Source: Spirochaetaceae bacterium (GTDB taxonomy: Bacteria; Spirochaetota; Spirochaetia; WRBN01). Taken from it: a stretch of 28,000 nucleotides of DNA. Positions 23,017 to 28,000 of the stretch are shown here, piece after piece. Below the pieces are notes generated by a model. That model was not told where the DNA came from. It did no database searches and saw only the letters and a program-made list of their open reading frames with translations. A program made the position numbers and the translations under genes. Within the stretch, counting starts at the first letter, position 1. Every line of letters begins with the position of its first letter. The DNA lies in NCBI GenBank assembly GCA_020024055.1, contig JAHHUI010000009.1, positions 1-28,000 of the forward strand, read 5' to 3'.

Positions 23017-24758
23017 ACCTTTTTCACCCCATAGCCGATAGAAACTGTTTTACGACGGAAAGTCTCTGTGCCAATGTCGAACAGCACGCGCGAAACATAA
23101 ATTGCCGTGAACAATGTGGAGACAATACCTACAGCCAATGTAATGGCAAATCCCTTCACTGGGCCGCTGCCCAAAGAAGAAAGGAATAAAGCAGCGATGA
23201 ATGTGGTGAGATTTGAGTCCATAATTGTCCAAAATGCCTTGCGGAAGCCTGCTTCAATGGCATTGCGGCGCGTTTTTCCCGTGCGCAATTCATCACGAAT
23301 ACGCTCAAAAATAATGACATTAGCATCCACAGCCATACCAATATTCAACAGCAGCCCGGCCATACTTGTCAGCGTAAGCGTGAAACCCAGAAAGGATAAA
23401 ATACCCAAGGTCAGCAGCATATTCAAAGTCAAGGCGAGGCAGGCGATAAAACCGGCGCCCGTGTAATAAAATAAAGTGAAAAGGTACACGGCGGCCAAAC
23501 CGACGGCCATAGCCTTAATCCCCATGCGGATGGTTTCCTCGCCCAGGCTGGGGCCGATGGACTGCAGACTCATCACATTCAGATCCACAGGCAGATTCGC
23601 CGTGCGCAGCACAGTGGCTAAATTATTCGCCTCAACGACGCTGAACCCGGTGACAGACACCTGTCCGTTGTTAATCGGCTCTCGGATATTGGCCACGCTT
23701 TTGATTTTATCATCCATCAGCACAGCCAGGCCCCTGCCCACATTCGCACTGGTCAGCTTGCCGAAAATATCTGCCCCGGCGGGATCCAGGCTAAAAGCCA
23801 CCATGGGCTCATTCATCTGGGAGTAATTTGTGCTGGCCTGTTGAATATGCATGCCGTCCATGGCTACTTCTTCTTTCAAAACATAATAGCGCACAAAACG
23901 ATCTACACCATATACATCTTTTTTATATTCGCCGCGGATGATATAGCCGGCGGGAATCAAATTGCTATTCTCTCCGATAATGCGTCCGCTGTGGTCAATT
24001 TCCACGGTGGGGTTTTCCACATAAAATTCTTCAAATCTTCTGGTCATTTCATCATCTACGATATGAAATACCAGGCTTCCTCGGCCCAGAATCAGGCGAC
24101 TAACGGCATCAGGGTCTTTTTCTCCGGGAAGCTCGACAAGAATCTGATCACTGCCCAGGCGGCGAATAGAGGGTTCTGTCGCGCCGAATTGATTGGCACG
24201 GCTATTTAATACTTCCAGGGTGGAATTCAGATTTTCTTCTTTCTGCTGATCGCTGGGGGCATGGCCCAGGCGCTGCTCTAATTTCGTGAAATCAGCCTTC
24301 AAAGTCACGCTCAAACCGCCCGAAAGATCCAGGCCCAGCTTCAGGGCGCGGTTTTTCTTTTCTTTTGCGGAGATAATTGTATCAGCATAATGCTTTTCCG
24401 CAAAGCCGTAGACCACAGCGGGGCCGGATGTGTAGCGCAGCACATCAGCCACGCTCCAGGAATGATCCTTGGCAACTCTCTGCTTCACTTTGGCATAGCC
24501 TTCGTAGCCCAATTGAGAAAAATATGCCAAATTTTCAGGCAGGGTCTGGCTGCCGTCGCTGCGGGCTATTTGCAGCAATTCGCCCACATCTTTGTTTGCA
24601 CTCAGCCGCGCAGCCTCTCCAATGACATCCAGCGGCCGGCTGATCCGTTCCTGTGCGGCTTTATCCGTAAAAAAATACCACTGGACCGTGGGAGCCAAAA
24701 ACCACACGGACATTGCGGTGACACCCAGAACCAAGAACAAGCGAAATGCTCTTTCCAT
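23013..24758 (-). CDS. secD: Protein translocase subunit SecD
   Basis: SecD is the larger partner of SecF in post-SecYEG export. The 581-residue protein has one N-terminal helix, a large periplasmic P1 region (about 30-400) and five C-terminal helices. Motifs seen are LKLGLDLSGGLSV, LNSRANQFGATEP, GSDQILVELPG, VAFSLDPAGADIFGKLT and AGLLLNIGMAVDANVIIFERI. The segment between VELPG and VAFSLD is long, as in spirochaetal SecD. AGGGG stands 3 nt upstream of the ATG, which is close but usable. It starts 60 nt after yajC. Confidence 0.97.
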   Translation of the reverse strand: MERAFRLFLVLGVTAMSVWFLAPTVQWYFFTDKAAQERISRPLDVIGEAARLSANKDVGELLQIARSDGSQTLPENLAYFSQLGYEGYAKVKQRVAKDHSWSVADVLRYTSGPAVVYGFAEKHYADTIISAKEKKNRALKLGLDLSGGLSVTLKADFTKLEQRLGHAPSDQQKEENLNSTLEVLNSRANQFGATEPSIRRLGSDQILVELPGEKDPDAVSRLILGRGSLVFHIVDDEMTRRFEEFYVENPTVEIDHSGRIIGENSNLIPAGYIIRGEYKKDVYGVDRFVRYYVLKEEVAMDGMHIQQASTNYSQMNEPMVAFSLDPAGADIFGKLTSANVGRGLAVLMDDKIKSVANIREPINNGQVSVTGFSVVEANNLATVLRTANLPVDLNVMSLQSIGPSLGEETIRMGIKAMAVGLAAVYLFTLFYYTGAGFIACLALTLNMLLTLGILSFLGFTLTLTSMAGLLLNIGMAVDANVIIFERIRDELRTGKTRRNAIEAGFRKAFWTIMDSNLTTFIAALFLSSLGSGPVKGFAITLAVGIVSTLFTAIYVSRVLFDIGTETFRRKTVSIGYGVKKV

Positions 24759-24810
24759 CTTCCCCTACCTTATCCTATTTTTATCAGAACTTTTTGAAAA
24801 TTGAAAATCG

Positions 24811-24832
24811 GCAAGACTTTATTTAGTCTCGC
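24811..24832 (-). terminator. Hairpin spanning the yajC stop codon
   Basis: On the minus strand GCGAGACT pairs with AGTCTTGC (8 bp, one G-U) around a 6-nt loop that contains the TAA stop of yajC. A mixed CGATTTTCAATTTTC follows. It is at best a partial terminator or an mRNA stabiliser between yajC and secD. Confidence 0.35.
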
Positions 24833-25160
24833 CGCTCTTGGCTTCCTGCTCTTTCGGGTCGCCTTTCACTTCGCTGATAGCGCTTTTCACAAATTCAATG
24901 CGTGTATTGGTCTGCGCATCCACGCGGATAATCACAGTTCTTTCTTTCACTTCTTCAATCTGGCCGTGAATACCGCCGATTGTAATGATTTTATCGCCTT
25001 TCTTCAAATTATCCATCATCCGGCGCAACTCTTTCTGGCGCTTTTGCTGGGGGCGAATGATGAGCACATACATCACCAAAACCATCAAAACCAGAAGACC
25101 AACCTGAACCATACCCGCCTGCCCGGCGGCATTAGCCTGTAATAAAGACCATTCGAACAT
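24819..25160 (-). CDS. yajC: SecDF accessory protein YajC
   Basis: YajC is a small inner-membrane protein associated with SecDF. The 113-residue protein has one N-terminal membrane helix (MVQVGLLVLMVLVMYVLII) followed directly by the family motif RPQQKRQKEL, then LKKGDKIITIGGIHGQI and an acidic C-terminal tail. The start is the ATG with AAAGGAGAG 3 nt upstream; the frame continues 19 codons upstream but that part has no ribosome binding site and no sense. It begins the yajC-secD-secF operon, divergent from feoAB. The intergenic stretch is shared with the feo promoter. Confidence 0.96.
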   Translation of the reverse strand: MFEWSLLQANAAGQAGMVQVGLLVLMVLVMYVLIIRPQQKRQKELRRMMDNLKKGDKIITIGGIHGQIEEVKERTVIIRVDAQTNTRIEFVKSAISEVKGDPKEQEAKSGETK

Positions 25161-25237
25161 TTTCTCTCCTTTGCGAGCATCCTCACACAATGGGGCTCCA
25201 GTTTCTCTTGTTACCATATTTATGCCAAAAGATCAAG

Positions 25238-25276
25238 TCATGCTCTCAAAGCATCAGAGACCTGCCAAGAGCATGA
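25238..25276. repeat. 9-bp inverted repeat abutting the feoAB promoter
   Basis: TCATGCTCT and AGAGCATGA are perfect complements with a 21-bp spacer; the arm centres are 30 bp apart, about three helical turns. The right arm ends 2 bp before the TTGACA box of feoA. It looks like a two-site operator for a metal-responsive regulator, or a hairpin in the yajC leader on the other strand. It does not match Fur, DtxR or MntR consensus sites. Confidence 0.5.
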
Positions 25277-25278
25277 AT

Positions 25279-25333
25279 TTGACAAAAAATTACAAAAATA
25301 ACTATTGTATTTTTTTGCAAAACACTCTATGAT
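25279..25333 (+). promoter_or_regulatory. Tandem promoter elements of feoAB
   Basis: Two overlapping promoters fit. The first is TTGACA (25279-25284), 18 bp, TATTGT (25303-25308), which would give a leader of about 25 nt. The second is TTGTAT (25305-25310), 17 bp, TATGAT (25328-25333), whose -10 lies 6 nt before the feoA ATG and would give a leaderless mRNA. No Shine-Dalgarno sequence is visible. Confidence 0.55.
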
Positions 25334-25339
25334 TTTTTT

Positions 25340-25594
25340 ATGAAACTTAAAGAGATGAAAGTCAGACAGCAAGCGCGTATTATAGGGTACGAAAAAGAAG
25401 AAGGCGAATATTTCCGCCGCCTGTTGTCTTTGGGTCTGACTCCCGGACAAATTATCACTGTGTGCAGAATCTCGCCTTTTGGCGGGCCTTTACAGGTCGA
25501 CGTGGGCGGTTGTTCGCTGGCCATCCGCTCTTATGAGGCTGACCTCCTCAGGCTTTCCCTTGTGCAAAGCGAGCGGGAGACTCCTGAACTATGA
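25340..25594 (+). CDS. feoA: Ferrous iron transport protein FeoA
   Basis: FeoA is a small cytosolic SH3-like protein that supports FeoB. The 84 residues show the family pattern: MKLKEMKVRQQARIIG, then FRRLLSLGLTPGQIITV, FGGPLQVDVGG and the SLAIRSYEADLLRL end. Its TGA overlaps the feoB ATG (ATGA), so both are translated together. There is no ribosome binding site before the ATG, in line with a leaderless or very short leader. Confidence 0.95.
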   Translation: MKLKEMKVRQQARIIGYEKEEGEYFRRLLSLGLTPGQIITVCRISPFGGPLQVDVGGCSLAIRSYEADLLRLSLVQSERETPEL

Positions 25595-27786
25595 ATAACA
25601 ACCCACAGCATCCGCATGTGTTCACCACCGCACTGTTTGGCAAACCCAATGCAGGAAAATCCACCCTGTTCAATGCCCTTACGGGCAAGCATCAGACCAT
25701 CGGCAACTGGCCCGGTGTCACCATAGAAAAAAAGGAAGGCACATTCACCTATCAAGACACAGTCTATAAAGTGACCGACCTGCCGGGCATCATCCAGCTG
25801 GAACCTCAAAGTGATGATGAGCGCATTGCCCTGAAATATCTGATTGAGGACAAGCCCGATCTCATTGTCGCCGTGCTGGACGCCAGCAATATGCAGCGCT
25901 GCTTATATCTCACGCTGCAATTATTAGAACTGAAAAAACCCACTCTGATTGCCTTGAATATGATGGACATTGCCAAGCGCAATCATCTGCACATTGACCT
26001 GTGTGCCCTGGAAAAAACACTTGGATGCCCTGTTGTCCCGCTTTCTGGCCTGGAGCAGCCCAGTGCATTCCGCCTGAAGCAGGCCATTGCCAAGGCATTG
26101 GAAAATCCGCCGATTCCTAACTTTTTTCTCTCCTATCCGCCTGCGGTGGAAAAGCAGCTGGCTCATCTTGACCCCGACAGAGCTGCGGCCTTGCTGCGCC
26201 TGACTACCATGGATCTGGATGAAAAAGATCAAAAAGAAGTTCTTAAAGAAACCGGCCATTCAGCCGCCACGCTGATTGCCCAATGCCGCTACGACTTTAT
26301 CAACACCCTGGTGGCCAAAGTGGTGACTCAGAAAGAGAAACCCAAGACCGACTGGAGCGACAAAATCGACAACATCGTGCTCAATCGCTATCTTTCTGTG
26401 CCCATTTTCTTTGGCATTATGTATTTGCTCTTCACCGTAGTGCAGACGATTGGCAGTAATTTTGTCGACTTTTTCGATGCCACTGCGGGCATTATTTTTG
26501 TGGAATATCCGGCGCATTTATTTGACATGACAGGTGTGCCTGGCTGGCTGAAAAATTTCCTGGTTTATGGCATTGGAAGCGGCATACAAGCCATTTGCGG
26601 CTTTGTTCCTGTGGTATTTTTGATGTTTTTCTGCCTGGGTATTTTAGAGCAGTCGGGCTATTTGGCTCGTTCGGCTTTTGTAATGGATCGCCTGCTGCAG
26701 ATGCTGGGCCTGCCGGGAAAGAGCTTCATCCCCCTTATTCTGGGCTTTGGATGCACCACCACAGCCGTGATGGCCACACGCGGGCTGAGCCGATGGACAG
26801 ATAAATTGCTGACAGCCTATATGGCTCCCTTGATGAGCTGTAGTGCCCGCATGCCCGTATATGCTGTGTTTTGTGCGGCATTTTTCGGCGCGAAAAGCGG
26901 CCTGATTATCTTCTCTCTTTATGTATTGGGCATTGTGCTGGCAATTCTGACCGGGCTGCTGTTTGGCAAGACAGTGTTCCGCTCAGCCCAGTCAGCATTT
27001 CTGATGGAATTGCCGCGCTATCATTGGCCCAAGCTATCTATGGTGTTGCAACAGGCTGTGCGGCGCCTGCATGGTTTTTTCTGGAAAGCAGGACGCATTT
27101 TGGTGATGGTGATGGCCGTGATTGGCACATTGAATACGCTGACACCTCAATTCAAGGTGACACAGCGCGAGAGTGAATCGATTCTTTCGCATATCGGGCG
27201 CGGCATCACGCCTGTATTTTCCTCATTTGGTGTGGAAAAAGACAATTGGCCTGCCAGCGTGGCCTTGGTCATCGGGCTCTTTGCCAAGGAATCTGTCGTC
27301 AGCTCTATGGGTTCACTGTATCTTCAAGATCAGCAGCTGGATGAAGAGGCCGGTGTGAATGAATTTTCCTGGAGCGCGCCCTGGCTGGATGCTTTTACAG
27401 ATTTACGCGAGGGCCTGATCGCCGTGTTCACCGGCGCCAGCGAAGAAATTGACACTCCCCTGGCTGTCGCTTTGCGTGAAAAATTTACTCAAGGCCCCTG
27501 GCAGGTGTATGCCTATTTGGTTTTTGTTTTGCTTTATGTCCCTTGTGTGGGCGCTATGGCGGCCACCATTCATGAAATCGGCCTGAGCGCCTCAATTTTG
27601 CTGATCGTGTATTTACTGGCCGGGCCTTGGGCCATCGCCACATTGTTCTATCAGCTGGCCGTCGCACATCAGTTAGGCTTTATCCTGGCCGCCGCGGCAA
27701 CATTATTGGGCATCGCCCTGGCGCTGCATCTTCTGGCGAAATGGTCTGAACAGCAGGGCGGCGTGAACCCCTGGGTGAAAAGCTGA
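25591..27786 (+). CDS. feoB: Ferrous iron transport protein FeoB
   Basis: FeoB is the inner-membrane ferrous iron transporter with an N-terminal G domain. Its 731 residues are a normal length. G motifs are GKPNAGKST (G1, 17-25), NWPGVTIEKKEG (switch I), DLPG (G3, 63-66) and NMMD (G4, 123-126). The membrane part holds the two Gate repeats with conserved Cys residues in GFGCTTTAVMATR and MSCSARMPVYAVF. The first block differs from the common GFGCNVP form, with three Thr after the Cys. A soluble segment with SHIGRGITPVFSSFG and the C-terminal helices follow. No FeoC gene comes next; a terminator does. Confidence 0.97.
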   Translation: MNNNPQHPHVFTTALFGKPNAGKSTLFNALTGKHQTIGNWPGVTIEKKEGTFTYQDTVYKVTDLPGIIQLEPQSDDERIALKYLIEDKPDLIVAVLDASNMQRCLYLTLQLLELKKPTLIALNMMDIAKRNHLHIDLCALEKTLGCPVVPLSGLEQPSAFRLKQAIAKALENPPIPNFFLSYPPAVEKQLAHLDPDRAAALLRLTTMDLDEKDQKEVLKETGHSAATLIAQCRYDFINTLVAKVVTQKEKPKTDWSDKIDNIVLNRYLSVPIFFGIMYLLFTVVQTIGSNFVDFFDATAGIIFVEYPAHLFDMTGVPGWLKNFLVYGIGSGIQAICGFVPVVFLMFFCLGILEQSGYLARSAFVMDRLLQMLGLPGKSFIPLILGFGCTTTAVMATRGLSRWTDKLLTAYMAPLMSCSARMPVYAVFCAAFFGAKSGLIIFSLYVLGIVLAILTGLLFGKTVFRSAQSAFLMELPRYHWPKLSMVLQQAVRRLHGFFWKAGRILVMVMAVIGTLNTLTPQFKVTQRESESILSHIGRGITPVFSSFGVEKDNWPASVALVIGLFAKESVVSSMGSLYLQDQQLDEEAGVNEFSWSAPWLDAFTDLREGLIAVFTGASEEIDTPLAVALREKFTQGPWQVYAYLVFVLLYVPCVGAMAATIHEIGLSASILLIVYLLAGPWAIATLFYQLAVAHQLGFILAAAATLLGIALALHLLAKWSEQQGGVNPWVKS

Positions 27787-27837
27787 CAACGGCTCAAAAC
27801 AATTGCCCAGATATTATTTTTATGTTATAGTTATCTC

Positions 27838-27904
27838 AACGTACCCCCCATGCCTCTTGAAAATTGAAAAATTTTATAATGCAAACTTTGGGGGGTTGTT
27901 TTTT
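27838..27904 (+). terminator. Rho-independent terminator after feoB
   Basis: ACCCCCCA (27843-27850) pairs with TGGGGGGT (27889-27896), extended by AAC with GTT across a small mismatch, and a run of six T follows. The loop is long (38 nt), AT-rich and contains its own AAAATT/AATTTT pairing and a TATAAT. The G6 stem with the T-run supports termination in the feoB direction. Confidence 0.7.
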
Positions 27905-27917
27905 CACAGTCTGTCTT

Positions 27918-28000
27918 TTAAAAGAGCTTAATTAAATTATCAAACAGCCGGCATGATGACTCTAAGAAATCTGAATATAAGAAACTGCCCTTAACCTTTG
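27918..28000 (-). CDS. Possible C-terminal end of a gene cut by the window edge
   Basis: On the minus strand one frame stays open from the right edge to a TAA at 27918-27920. The last residues read FLESSCRLFDNLIKLF, which would fit the end of a helical protein. It is too short to judge, and the stretch of 27787-27917 holds otherwise only the feoB terminator. There is no U-rich terminator on the minus strand after this stop. Confidence 0.3.
   Translation of the reverse strand, partial: KVKGSFLYSDFLESSCRLFDNLIKLF

Noticed and set aside
25161..25217. N-terminal extension of yajC by 19 codons
   Set aside because: The ATG at 25160 has an excellent AAAGGAGAG site and matches the usual YajC start.
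1..28000. CRISPR arrays, insertion sequences, prophage or integrase genes
   Set aside because: No regularly spaced repeats, transposase or integrase motifs, or terminal repeats were seen; the genes are mainly housekeeping and envelope genes.

Overview
The window most likely comes from a spirochaete chromosome with mid-range GC. The evidence is a FlgG rod protein of about 265 residues behind a sigma-28-like promoter, a SecD/SecF/YajC set, a lipoprotein with an SH3-like domain, and several secreted proteins of a spirochaete-like style. The phylum assignment is an inference, since there is no rRNA here. Gene density is high, no gap without a gene exceeds 300 bases, and I see no transposase, phage gene or CRISPR array.

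Layout. 1-1819 (minus): a truncated unknown gene, then gatA and gatC of the tRNA-dependent amidotransferase, with gatB not next to them. 1885-3887 (minus): a polytopic membrane protein, a 41-residue membrane microprotein whose stop overlaps its start, and a glycosyltransferase. 3998-7070 (minus): a serine catabolic operon of a serine permease, L-serine dehydratase and a small TPR protein. 7212-7700 (plus): tRNA-Gly(CCC) and a small acidic protein that may be translated from a leaderless mRNA. 7718-12120 (minus): an SH3-like lipoprotein, a secreted protein with two related domains, and a PcrA/UvrD helicase.

12235-16113 (plus): a tail-anchored zinc-ribbon protein, an 11-C tract in front of a phosphoglycosyl transferase, an outer-membrane beta-barrel protein (Wzi-like), and a DUF368/PopT undecaprenyl-phosphate translocase. 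The last three form a plausible surface-glycan and lipid-carrier unit. 16115-18242 (minus): a secreted FlgT/LPP20-like protein and a LysM lytic transglycosylase. 18483-22103 (plus): flgG, an LDH/HicDH-family dehydrogenase, rpe, and a TPR membrane protein overlapping rpe. 22093-25160 (minus): yajC-secD-secF. 25340-27786 (plus): feoA-feoB with a GC-rich terminator. The last 80 bases may hold the end of a minus-strand gene.

The most interesting signals are regulatory. At four genes a -10-like hexamer lies only 6-7 nt before the ATG with no useful Shine-Dalgarno sequence, which suggests leaderless mRNAs. A C11 tract sits just upstream of the phosphoglycosyl transferase promoter, as poly-G tracts do at Treponema tpr promoters. 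A 9-bp inverted repeat abuts the feoAB promoter. I did not find a clearly new multi-gene defence or mobile system.
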